A stretch of 10,899 nucleotides of DNA from JAPLDB01 sp038230515 (GCA_038230515.1 JBBRND010000062.1:1-10899), one strand, 5' to 3'; shown: positions 1 through 7,222, counted from the stretch's first letter. Numbers and translations are program-made. The notes: generated by a model from the sequence alone, not told the origin.

Positions 1-460
1 CAACTCCTTATTTCTGATTCCCTCATATTTTGACCCCTTATTTTCGCATCACTACTCAAATTTCTCAAATCCATTTTTGTAAGATTTTATGTCCCCGTTC
101 ATTATTTCTCGAGTGTTTTTTAATTACAGCACATAAATTTTCAAAAATTCCGCATCCCTGCATCAAATTCTTCTTGTAAGGTTCTCGCGCTTTTTGAACC
201 CATCTCCAGGCACTTCGCCCATGTCCCGATTTTTCGGGGAAACACTTGCCGGTATAAATTCAAATTTCCCGAGTTGCATAGCCCACGGTTTCAACCGTGG
301 GAAACCATATTTTTTTTCCAATTTCGGTTTTTGCATAGCCACAGTTTCAACCGTGGGAAACTTTGTGGGAAACCATATTTTTCAAAATCCTGTAGAAATC
401 TTACACAATTTCCAAAGCCCTTAATATAGCTTCTTCAGAATCTTTTCAATTTTTTGGAAA
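1..460. other. Intergenic stretch with no convincing gene
   Basis: AT-rich, pyrimidine-rich sequence. All three plus frames meet a stop within the first 82 bases, so no gene clearly enters from the left edge. The one longer open frame (194-424) runs straight through the palindromic repeats and has no recognisable protein features. A short hairpin (TCCCGA/TCGGGGA, about 224-240) is visible but has no T-tract. The only clear structure is the repeat pair at 274-383. Confidence 0.6.
274..383 (+). repeat. Two copies of a REP-like palindromic repeat
   Basis: Copy 1 starts with TTGCATAG at 274. It carries a perfect 9-base inverted repeat, CCCACGGTT-TC-AACCGTGGG (282-301), followed by AAACCATATTTTT. 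Copy 2 starts at 331 in the same orientation, 57 bases later. Its left arm is decayed (CCACAGTT, one C lost and one G to A), and GTGGGAAAC is duplicated (353-361 and 365-373), separated by TTT, before the same CATATTTTT tail. Short palindromes in direct orientation are typical of REP-like elements, some of which are moved by Y1-type transposases. No transposase gene lies in the window, so the mobilisation link is inference. Confidence 0.75.
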
Positions 461-592
461 ATGGTAGTCACAAAAACCTACGGTCCCTACATCTTCGAGA
501 AATCGAAAATCATAGAACTCATTCTCATCTGTCAGCCGCAGTTCACAAACATTCCTGCACCGGCACCGGAAAAAGAAAAAGTGCAGGAATAA
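461..592 (+). CDS. Possible small protein of 43 residues, or the tail of a decayed gene
   Basis: An ATG at 461 opens a 43-codon frame ending in TAA at 590-592. The protein starts MVVTKTYGPYIFEKSK, continues with a short hydrophobic run (IIELILIC), and ends in a Pro/Ala then Lys/Glu-rich tail (PAPAPEKEKVQE). I do not recognise a family. Support comes from natural-looking composition and from the strong hairpin terminator starting 18 bases after the stop. Against it, no clear TAnnTTTG promoter was found upstream. The frame stays open about 12 codons before the ATG, back to a TAA at 422-424, so this could be the 3' remnant of a larger broken gene. A different frame (454-684) is open over the same bases but reads through the terminator and is less believable. 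Confidence 0.35.
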   Translation: MVVTKTYGPYIFEKSKIIELILICQPQFTNIPAPAPEKEKVQE

Positions 593-610
593 TTAGTGAG
601 TTTCAATCAC

Positions 611-648
611 AAAAAAAACCACTCAGGCAAATGCTTGAGTGGTTTTTT
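611..648 (+). terminator. Rho-independent terminator, possibly bidirectional
   Basis: An 11-base stem, ACCACTCAGGC (618-628) with GCTTGAGTGGT (633-643), contains one G-T pair and has an AAAT loop. It is followed by TTTTTT and preceded by eight A's, so it could act in either direction. On the plus strand it would end transcription of whatever lies upstream, including the 461-592 frame, and insulate the cold-shock gene. Confidence 0.85.
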
Positions 649-701
649 AGTTGGATAAGAAAACAACCCCGTAACCTCCGCTGAAAACTTGGTAAGCAGG
701 A

Positions 702-734
702 TTTTCACGTTAAGATAATTTTACTACCTTTGCC
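702..734 (+). promoter_or_regulatory. Bacteroidota-type promoter of the cold-shock gene
   Basis: TACCTTTG at 727-734 matches the TAnnTTTG -7 element exactly. A weak TTTT (702-705) lies 21 bases upstream, where the -33 TTTG is expected. Transcription would start near 740, leaving a leader of only about 13 A/T-rich bases (AATTAATAAATTATT) before the ATG. This is much shorter than the long leader of E. coli cspA mRNA, so control through a long thermosensing leader seems unlikely from this promoter. Confidence 0.65.
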
Positions 735-753
735 GCTTAATTAATAAATTATT

Positions 754-945
754 ATGCAAAAAGGTACAGTTAAGTTCTTCAATGAAACCAAAGGGTTTGG
801 TTTCATTACACCTGAAAACGGTGGCAAAGATGTGTTCGTTCATTCCTCAGGATTGGTAGATCACATCCGTGAAAATGATAAAGTTGAGTTTGAGGTGCAA
901 AGCGGTCCGAAAGGACTCAATGCCGCAAACGTTAAAAAGATATAG
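754..945 (+). CDS. Cold-shock domain protein (CspA family)
   Basis: This 63-residue single cold-shock domain is a five-stranded OB-fold that binds single-stranded RNA or DNA and acts as a cytoplasmic RNA chaperone. It starts MQKGTVKFFNETKGFGFI. RNP1 is KGFGFI (13-18) and RNP2 is VFVHSS (27-32). The Trp that follows VK in E. coli CspA is Phe here (F8); aromatic character is kept, so nucleic-acid stacking should be too. The length is slightly under the usual 65-70 residues but the domain is complete through the last strand (NAANVKKI). The gene is monocistronic, with its own promoter (702-734) and terminator (976-1003). The family is certain; whether it is cold-induced or constitutive cannot be read from sequence, so no specific csp symbol is given. 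Confidence 0.95.
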   Translation: MQKGTVKFFNETKGFGFITPENGGKDVFVHSSGLVDHIRENDKVEFEVQSGPKGLNAANVKKI

Positions 946-975
946 TTCTACTATTAAATTTTAAGACGTTATCAC

Positions 976-1003
976 TCCCGCTCGCAAGAGCGGGATTTTT
1001 TTT
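976..1003 (+). terminator. Rho-independent terminator of the cold-shock gene
   Basis: An 8-base perfect stem, TCCCGCTC (976-983) with GAGCGGGA (988-995), closes a GCAA (GNRA-type) tetraloop and is followed by eight T's (996-1003). It begins 30 bases after the stop codon. Confidence 0.92.
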
Positions 1004-1028
1004 GTCCGTACGCGAAGCGCTCGGTAAT

Positions 1029-1063
1029 AAAAAAAAAGCGCGAAGAGAAATTCTTCGCGCTTT
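1029..1063 (-). terminator. Rho-independent terminator of the minus-strand secreted-protein gene
   Basis: A 12-base perfect stem, AAAGCGCGAAGA (1035-1046) with TCTTCGCGCTTT (1052-1063), has a 5-base loop. Read on the minus strand it is followed by a T-run (A's at 1029-1037 on the plus strand). It lies about 43 bases past the stop of the gene ending at 1106. With the cold-shock terminator it forms a pair of separate terminators between two convergent genes. Confidence 0.88.
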
Positions 1064-1105
1064 CATGTTGTTATTTTTATGATGATTGTTTCTGAACGCG
1101 AGGAA

Positions 1106-2926
1106 TTATTTCAACACAACAAATCTCTTGTTCAAAACATTTTCCCCCGCAGTAAGCCGCACAAAATAAATTCCTGATTTAATATTTTCTTCAGTAAGAT
1201 CGAGCGGTACATGATACTTGCCCGGATCAAGATTTGCATTTGTCATCACCTTCAATATACGCCCAACGGCATCTGTCACTTCGAGTTTTACATCAGCAAC
1301 ATTCACGAGCGTATAGTCAATGCTGATTTTATCTTTTGCCGGATTTGGAAATACATTCCATGTCGCAACTGCATCAACGTTTTCATTCAATCCCACGGTG
1401 AGCACATGCACTCCTTGTGGAGAGTAGGTAAGACCGCAATGATTGTAAGCATACAACTCAACATTGTATTGCCCCACACCCGGAAATATGTGATGCGCAA
1501 GCGGAGTGCCATAAATATGCTCCGGCTGCGAACCATCGCCCCACATCCAGATGCACGAATCGGCAGTAGTAGCATTGGCAGTAAAGTTTGCATCGTCAAG
1601 GTGAATGGTAAACGTCATTCCGTCCGCTTCAAAATTCCCGCCTGATTGCTGAGTTAATGTTACCGGCATAAGAATCCAGTTATTCGTTTCACTTTGCTCA
1701 AGCATGTGATCGAGAGGATCAACAATAGAGAGCGCATAATAATCGCCATTGCAGGTTCCTCCAGGCAAAGTAATATCAATGCTACCGTAAGTATCAAACT
1801 CTCCAACATAAATTCCCTGGCTGGTGCTGCATCCTGAAATTGAACCCAGGTTGCTGTTCGGAATATTCGCCTGTGTAATTATGTTTCCTGAATCGTTATG
1901 GCAAACACCATAGCTCGAACTGCAATCACCCAGATTTACCAAGCAATAACTCTGCTTGTTGCCTAGTCCTGTTTGCGGCCAGTTGCGCGGATCGGTATCT
2001 CCAGTTGGTCTGCGCAAATCAATCCAAACCCAGTCATCAACGTGAATATGTCCGTGAGAAGGATGATAAGCCATCGTACCTGCCGGACGATCCCAATACG
2101 TCATTGTGCCCCCGTTCTTGTGATAGATGCGCTGATTCACCAATTGCTTCGGAGCATCTCCATTCGGGCATGTAACAGTTGAACACGGAACCGAAACCGT
2201 ATCGCAGAAACAACTGTTCACTCCGTTTATTTCAAGCGGCCCCCAGCCGATGTTGGGAGTTGCAGTAGCTACATACATATATCCGGGGTATTCTGTGTAT
2301 TGCGGTGTTTGTGCATCGTCAGATGATTCCATATCAGGAAGCAAATCACAATCTGTAGAACCATCGGGACACAAACATCCGGTTGCATCCGTTGTGCTGC
2401 AAATGAGAGAAGACGAAGAAGGATCAGGTGGAGGGTTACTGCTGAAAGTAACATTTGTGTATTGAAAAAATCCGCTGTCTCTGTAGTTGAACATATCGGT
2501 AATGATGAGGTTCCAGATTCCGTTCGGATTGGTGCCGTCATTAAAAACATTGATGGATTGCTGCGGATAGTAGGCACCGTTGAAAGGAGCAACACCGTCA
2601 GTGATAGCACCGTTCGCACCGTTCTCTTCAAAGCACGTTCCGAAATATCCGGAGCCGTTGCCTCCTTGTTGGTCAGAGAGAAGAACAATTGTTCCCGAAG
2701 GAGATTGCAATCGTAATTTTAGATCAGCAACATGACTGTGGTTAACCATCAGGCAAACCGAAGTAAGTCCGAATGTGCTGTTAATAGCAGGAGCAAGCCC
2801 CTGCACCGTAATCGGAATATAGAGATCCGATTGATTGTTCGGAATAGCGATGGGAATGCTGTTGTTAAATGATTGAGCAAACAACAGCGTGGGAAGGATG
2901 TTCAGAAAAGTAAAGAGTTTTTTCAT
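1106..2926 (-). CDS. Secreted lysyl-oxidase-like protein with P-domain, PKD domain and T9SS sorting tail
   Basis: 606 residues from the ATG at 2926. I chose this start because it opens directly onto a signal peptide (MKKLFTFLNILPTLLFAQ, 1-18); the longer frame back to 3142 would bury it and overlap the helicase gene. Domains in order: a proprotein-convertase-type P-domain (about 20-163, with DLKLRLQSPSGT and NGIWNLIITD); a Ser/Pro and Cys-rich linker (165-200); a lysyl-oxidase-like domain (about 193-425); a PKD domain (about 440-512, with MWGDGS); and a type A T9SS C-terminal domain (about 520-606, with FPNPAKDK and GIYFVRL). The LOX copper motif HxxHxHxH is present (H288, H291, H293, H295). 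K324 in NKQSYCL and Y380 in EFDTY align with the Lys and Tyr that form the LTQ cofactor of animal LOX. Lysyl oxidases oxidatively deaminate peptidyl lysine to an aldehyde that can cross-link. Export by Sec then T9SS is inferred; the bacterial substrate is unknown. Confidence 0.88.
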   Translation of the reverse strand: MKKLFTFLNILPTLLFAQSFNNSIPIAIPNNQSDLYIPITVQGLAPAINSTFGLTSVCLMVNHSHVADLKLRLQSPSGTIVLLSDQQGGNGSGYFGTCFEENGANGAITDGVAPFNGAYYPQQSINVFNDGTNPNGIWNLIITDMFNYRDSGFFQYTNVTFSSNPPPDPSSSSLICSTTDATGCLCPDGSTDCDLLPDMESSDDAQTPQYTEYPGYMYVATATPNIGWGPLEINGVNSCFCDTVSVPCSTVTCPNGDAPKQLVNQRIYHKNGGTMTYWDRPAGTMAYHPSHGHIHVDDWVWIDLRRPTGDTDPRNWPQTGLGNKQSYCLVNLGDCSSSYGVCHNDSGNIITQANIPNSNLGSISGCSTSQGIYVGEFDTYGSIDITLPGGTCNGDYYALSIVDPLDHMLEQSETNNWILMPVTLTQQSGGNFEADGMTFTIHLDDANFTANATTADSCIWMWGDGSQPEHIYGTPLAHHIFPGVGQYNVELYAYNHCGLTYSPQGVHVLTVGLNENVDAVATWNVFPNPAKDKISIDYTLVNVADVKLEVTDAVGRILKVMTNANLDPGKYHVPLDLTEENIKSGIYFVRLTAGENVLNKRFVVLK

Positions 2927-2973
2927 TTGAAGTTGGATTAAAAAGTTGGAGAACGCAATTTGATTACTGAGTC

Positions 2974-2981
2974 CAAAACTA
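2974..2981 (-). promoter_or_regulatory. Likely -7 promoter element of the LOX-like gene
   Basis: The minus strand reads TAGTTTTG (2981 down to 2974), an exact match to TAnnTTTG, 47 bases before the chosen ATG at 2926. That gives a leader of about 40 bases. No good TTTG -33 box lies 19-21 bases upstream. Its position supports translation starting at 2926 rather than at 3142, which lies upstream of this promoter. Confidence 0.5.
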
Positions 2982-3083
2982 TAAAATAATTTGAGACCCG
3001 AACTACATCGTTTCAAAATAAAATCAAGATATGCAGAGACTTCTTTATTTTGCGCATTATTTTTCTGATAACTCAATATCGAA

Positions 3084-6000
3084 ATGCTAAAAAATTTGCT
3101 CGACAGCCATCTGTCAGTCGTTGAAAAGGTAAAAGCCACCAAGCCAGTTGTATTTATCTACAAAGGATTTCCCGTTGACTTCCTGAAAGAACTTCATCAA
3201 CACATTCCTCATTTAAGCGATCTTCAATTTATCACTGCTGATAATTTTGTTGATCTGGAAGAGATAAAAAAGAATGTTTCCTCACTTGAGAGAAAACTGA
3301 AACAGCTTTCAGCAAAAAAATCTTTTCTTATTTACGAAGAGTTCCTGTTGGTTGATGCAAAAACAGCCGCAGAGTTCAAAGGAGAATTCAAATTGGTAAT
3401 TAATAATTTTTACGATTTCATTCCCAATCAATCGAAAAATGTTTTTACAGATATTGAAGACAGCGTAAACAACGATATTGAAATTGAAGATAATGAACTC
3501 TTCAATCTTTTTTATGCTGACTGCACTAATCTTGCGGGCACAAATTGCATTCAACACCGCGATTTGGAAATTGACAAAGAGCAACTAAAGATAAACACAA
3601 TTAACTTCTTTGATGTTTCATACATCACACTTCCTGAATACAGGGAAGAAAATTCAAAGCCGGCAAATCTTATTCAGTTCAAAGCAGCAGATGGATCATA
3701 CCACAAACTTAAATTCGACCTGTTCAGCAATTCACTTCCTGCTTCACTTAATCTTTTAGTGAATGAAAATATTGAACACATCACCCGCGACCATGATGAA
3801 TTGAAAATGCTCTGTCACATTCTTTCATCAGCCAATTGCAAAATACATCTATACAGGCAGGAGAAAAAATATGACGAAGCATGGCGGCCGGAACTGGAAA
3901 CGTTGCTGAAGGAACATTGGAGTAAGAATGCGCAATTCAAAGAACTCAACATCTATCAACATCCGGATGAATCAAAAGAATTGATAACGTGTTCGCAGGG
4001 ATCAGTAGTAGAACATATTATCAGGCAGGTGGAGAATGCTCAACAGGGAAAACTGTTTGAAGATGTTTTTCTCACCGCGCCTACAGGCGCGGGTAAGTCA
4101 TTACTGTTTCAATTGCCTGCCATGTACCTTGCTGAAAATAAAAAACTCAATTCAGTCACGGTCGTCATTTCTCCGCTCAAATCGCTAATGGCAGATCAGG
4201 TGTGGGCATTGAACAATGACCGGAACTTCAGCCAGGTCGCTTTTCTTAATTCAGATCTTTCGCTGGTAGAACGGCAAGCCATTATTGAAAAAATAAGTAG
4301 CGGAGAAATTTCACTTGTGTATATGTCTCCTGAATTACTTCTGGGGTATGGCATCAAAACATTTATAGGTGAACGCGAACTGGGGTTGATGGTAATTGAC
4401 GAAGCGCATCTTGTAACCACGTGGGGAAGAGACTTCAGAGTTGACTATTGGTTTCTCGGAAATTACATTCGCGCATTGCGGAGAAGCGGCAGCACAGAAG
4501 CAACTAAAAAATCGTATCGCTTTCCGGTTGTTGCACTCACTGCAACTGCCGTGTACACCGGTGTTGATGACATGGTTTTTGAAACCATTGAAAGTTTGAA
4601 CATGCAGAACTGCCGCATCTACATCGGTGGAATCAAGCGCGATGAAATTTCATTTCACTATCAACCGCTTCGGGTAGAAGATCACGATGCAGACAAGCTC
4701 ACAAAGACATCTGAGCGAATCAGAGAGTTAGTTGCCTCCGGAAAAAAATCCATTTTTTATTTCCCGTGGATCAAACACATTGAAAGCACCACGATGAAGA
4801 TGGATCGCAACACACGTCCTCTCGTACGTAAGTATCATGCCGATCTTGATCTCGATGAACGAACAGAAACCTTGCAGGATTTTAAATCAGGAGAAATAAA
4901 AGCGGTGCTTGCTACGAAAGCATTCGGAATGGGTGTGGACATCAGTGACATTGAAAACGTTTATCATCATGCACCTTCCGGATCGCTTGCAGATTATGTG
5001 CAGGAGATTGGCCGCGTGGCTCGTGCTGTCGGTTCAAAAGGAAGAGCAATGGTAGATTATCACGAAAAAGACCTGAAGTATTCGCGTCTCCTTTTCAGTT
5101 TGTCATCGCTGAAGCAATATCAGGTTTTTCTGGCAATGAAAAAAATAAATCTCCTCTTTAAGGCAAGAAAAGACCGCAATATGTTGGTGAGCGTGGAAGA
5201 TTTGCAATACATATTTGCAAGGGATGACAGGGAGGATGTGGAGCAGAAAGTGAAGAGCGCTTTGCTGGTGCTTGAAAAAGATCTACACTCAAAATTCGGA
5301 TACCCGGTACTCATGGTGCGTCCCCAAAGTTTATTCCTTATCGTGTATGGATCAGTTTTGAATGAAACATTTAATCAGTTAAAGGAAAAGTACGGTGAGT
5401 TTGTAGAGGAGATACATCGTCATGTTTATGCGCACAAAGCCGCGAAACTAAAAAGCGGAGCGTATGTGATACGTGAAGAGAATGAAGATAAGAAATTTGT
5501 AAAGATCCGCCTGGATCGCATCTGGCAGAAATATTTTCCGGAAGAAAGTTTCCGCTCGGTGAAGTCGAATTTTTTTAAGAAGCAGCTTCTTTCAGGAGTT
5601 GAACCGTTTTACAAAATAGAAATACATTTTCCTGATACCATTGGAGAAACGCGCAAGAAGTTTGAAAATCTTTTTACGTTTCTGGAGATCATCTTCTCAT
5701 CCTTTGCTGGCAAAAGTTTTAGTAAAATAGAACTGATGAAAAAATTCAAGGAGCGATTGAAACGTGATTTCGTGTGCAGGAAAATAGTGAATCTTCTTAC
5801 CGGCTACTATTCCGAAACAGCGCAATTCGGACAGAAGGGGAATAATTCATTCACCGGAAGTAATTTCCTCACAGCAGTGAGAAAGGATGGTTTTGTGAAT
5901 TACAAATTCACCAACTCGGCATTTTATCATGCAAAGTCGCAGCTAATCCGCATCTTCCAGATCCAGTTTGAAGGAATGGATGACAAGGACAGAAAATATA

Positions 6001-6347
6001 TTGACTTTGTTCCTGTAGGCGCACCCAAGTCAAAAGAGAAAAATAAAATGGCATACCTGCTCGAAACGTTTGAACTTGCTACTTACGAAGTAACAGGTGT
6101 TGAATCGCCACAGCTCTTTGTTCGCATCAATGATCCGCAGAAACTGAATGCACTTAGTAATTCTGAATATCGGAACAGGATAGTATCTGAAACAGAAAGG
6201 CGGCACAAAGCTTCGATGGATATCATGTCATACTTTTTTCAAACCGAAATGAAGGATGAAGAACGCTGGAATTATATTGAGGACTATTTCTTAGGAAGAG
6301 AAGTTGCAAAAGAAAGTATGGTGGAAGAGGAGGAAGGGGACGAATAA
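3084..6347 (+). CDS. Large RecQ-like DEAH-box helicase with unassigned N- and C-terminal regions
   Basis: 1087 residues. The central helicase core (about 305-660) has all main superfamily 2 motifs: motif I TAPTGAGKS (331-339), Ia VISPLKSLMADQ (361-372), II VIDEAH (437-442) followed by a RecQ-style aromatic loop (WGRDFR, 447-452), III ALTATA (484-489), V AFGMGVD (613-619) and VI YVQEIGRVARAVG (638-650). This predicts an ATP-driven 3'-to-5' DNA unwinding enzyme. Classical RecQ has a Cys4 zinc domain and often HRDC after the core; here no cysteine occurs for well over 100 residues after motif VI, though a winged-helix-like stretch (VSVEDLQYIF) is possible. The first 300 residues and last 400 match nothing I can name; the protein ends in an acidic tail (VEEEEGDE). 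It is a single-gene unit between a divergent and a convergent neighbour. A repair or antiphage role is plausible but is inference; no known defence partner lies beside it. Confidence 0.88.
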   Translation: MLKNLLDSHLSVVEKVKATKPVVFIYKGFPVDFLKELHQHIPHLSDLQFITADNFVDLEEIKKNVSSLERKLKQLSAKKSFLIYEEFLLVDAKTAAEFKGEFKLVINNFYDFIPNQSKNVFTDIEDSVNNDIEIEDNELFNLFYADCTNLAGTNCIQHRDLEIDKEQLKINTINFFDVSYITLPEYREENSKPANLIQFKAADGSYHKLKFDLFSNSLPASLNLLVNENIEHITRDHDELKMLCHILSSANCKIHLYRQEKKYDEAWRPELETLLKEHWSKNAQFKELNIYQHPDESKELITCSQGSVVEHIIRQVENAQQGKLFEDVFLTAPTGAGKSLLFQLPAMYLAENKKLNSVTVVISPLKSLMADQVWALNNDRNFSQVAFLNSDLSLVERQAIIEKISSGEISLVYMSPELLLGYGIKTFIGERELGLMVIDEAHLVTTWGRDFRVDYWFLGNYIRALRRSGSTEATKKSYRFPVVALTATAVYTGVDDMVFETIESLNMQNCRIYIGGIKRDEISFHYQPLRVEDHDADKLTKTSERIRELVASGKKSIFYFPWIKHIESTTMKMDRNTRPLVRKYHADLDLDERTETLQDFKSGEIKAVLATKAFGMGVDISDIENVYHHAPSGSLADYVQEIGRVARAVGSKGRAMVDYHEKDLKYSRLLFSLSSLKQYQVFLAMKKINLLFKARKDRNMLVSVEDLQYIFARDDREDVEQKVKSALLVLEKDLHSKFGYPVLMVRPQSLFLIVYGSVLNETFNQLKEKYGEFVEEIHRHVYAHKAAKLKSGAYVIREENEDKKFVKIRLDRIWQKYFPEESFRSVKSNFFKKQLLSGVEPFYKIEIHFPDTIGETRKKFENLFTFLEIIFSSFAGKSFSKIELMKKFKERLKRDFVCRKIVNLLTGYYSETAQFGQKGNNSFTGSNFLTAVRKDGFVNYKFTNSAFYHAKSQLIRIFQIQFEGMDDKDRKYIDFVPVGAPKSKEKNKMAYLLETFELATYEVTGVESPQLFVRINDPQKLNALSNSEYRNRIVSETERRHKASMDIMSYFFQTEMKDEERWNYIEDYFLGREVAKESMVEEEEGDE

Positions 6348-6350
6348 AAA

Positions 6351-7160
6351 CTAGAGAATTTTTTCTAACTCGGCATTCATTTTCTCTTTCACCAACTGAT
6401 GCCCGGCTTCCACAATCTGTAGCGCATTTTTATTTTTCAAACGTGATGTAAAGTTTTTTCCAATGGAAGGAGGAATCACCTTATCATATTTCCCAAAGAA
6501 CAAATGCACGTTCATTTTTTTTTCGTTGATGATCTGTTGAACTGATTTGATATCAGGATCAAGATGACGGATGCACATCCATGTATTGTAAACCATTTCT
6601 CTTTTCTCATCCGTATCCAGAGAGTTGCGCACAAAGTTTGCTGTGCGCGGATGAACAAGTTTTAATTTCTCGAAGACATAAACGTAACGCATGAAACGGG
6701 TTGGATGAAGCATCATTCGCTTGTAAATCCACTTTCCCCAAATTGTTCTCGTTACAAAACGATACCAGAAAGAAATTTTTATCCCGTCCGGAGCAAAGAG
6801 AAAAACATCCTGAACATCTTCTGAAAAAAGTTCGATCAGCTTCAACGCAATTCTTCCACCAATACTGAACGCGAGCACAGAAAAGCGTGTCTCTTTTATA
6901 TCCTGCAAAAAAAATTGAAAGAAAACCTTCAGTTGCTCTTCGGAAATTCCACTCAATCTTGTCTCTTCATCAACAACACTTTCTCCGTGATAAGGAAGAT
7001 TGAAAGAATAAATTTTATACCTCTTTCCCAGTGATGGCTCAAGCACCCGAAACATTCCAGAAGAATTACTGAAGCCATGAAAAGCAAGCATTGTCTTTTC
7101 ACCATGACCGATGATTTCATATTCAAAATGAATTCCTTCTCTCTCAAAAAACAAACTCAT
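6351..7160 (-). CDS. Alpha/beta-hydrolase fold protein
   Basis: 269 residues from the ATG at 7160 (MSLFFEREGIHFEYEIIGHG). A TTG nine codons upstream (7187) would also be in frame, but it lies above the predicted promoter and a nearby ATG (7194) is out of frame. The alpha/beta-hydrolase signature is clear: oxyanion loop HGF (28-30), nucleophile elbow AFSIGG with S99, acid D226 in GKYDKVIPP, and H254 in EAGHQLV. The first Gly of GxSxG is Ala here, as in some members. The lid region (about 125-200) is rich in aromatic and basic residues (FWYRFVTRTIWGKWIYKRMM) and may touch membranes or lipids, which is inference. No signal peptide, so probably cytoplasmic. The substrate (ester, lipid or other) cannot be told from sequence. 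Its stop is 3 bases from the stop of the convergent helicase gene, with no terminator between them. Confidence 0.85.
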   Translation of the reverse strand: MSLFFEREGIHFEYEIIGHGEKTMLAFHGFSNSSGMFRVLEPSLGKRYKIYSFNLPYHGESVVDEETRLSGISEEQLKVFFQFFLQDIKETRFSVLAFSIGGRIALKLIELFSEDVQDVFLFAPDGIKISFWYRFVTRTIWGKWIYKRMMLHPTRFMRYVYVFEKLKLVHPRTANFVRNSLDTDEKREMVYNTWMCIRHLDPDIKSVQQIINEKKMNVHLFFGKYDKVIPPSIGKNFTSRLKNKNALQIVEAGHQLVKEKMNAELEKIL

Positions 7161-7165
7161 GTTGC

Positions 7166-7198
7166 CAAAGATAATCACGTCAAACAAAGAGCATAAAA
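7166..7198 (-). promoter_or_regulatory. Promoter of the alpha/beta-hydrolase gene, nearly leaderless
   Basis: The minus strand reads TATCTTTG (7173 down to 7166), an exact TAnnTTTG match. A TTTT (7198-7195) lies 21 bases upstream, the same layout as the cold-shock promoter. The -7 element ends only five bases before the ATG at 7160, so transcription should start at or within a few bases of the start codon, suggesting a leaderless mRNA. Confidence 0.5.
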
Positions 7199-7201
7199 TT
7201 T

Positions 7202-7209
7202 TATCTTCG
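7202..7209 (+). promoter_or_regulatory. Possible -7 element for the four-helix gene and carB
   Basis: TATCTTCG differs from TAnnTTTG at one base. It lies in the gap divergent from the hydrolase promoter, 73 bases before the four-helix ATG and 453 before carB. No good -33 box was found. It is the only candidate I see for carB: the 36 bases between the four-helix stop and the carB ATG contain no TAnnTTTG. Confidence 0.3.
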
Positions 7210-7222
7210 CAGCCGGAAAGCC

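Noticed and set aside
3..26. Possible start of a minus-strand gene (ATG at 26, MRESEIRS) running off the left edge, with AAGGGG upstream
   Set aside because: Only eight codons are visible and no TAnnTTTG promoter was found, so it cannot be supported.
194..424. 76-codon plus-strand frame
   Set aside because: It translates straight through the palindromic repeats and A/T-rich sequence, with no family resemblance.
454..684. 76-codon plus-strand frame
   Set aside because: It reads through the hairpin terminator at 611-648; the alternative frame at 461-592 stops before it and looks more protein-like.
2927..3142. A 72-residue N-terminal extension of the LOX-like protein, overlapping the helicase start
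   Set aside because: It would place the signal peptide internally, and the start lies upstream of the TAGTTTTG promoter element. The extension has no recognisable features.
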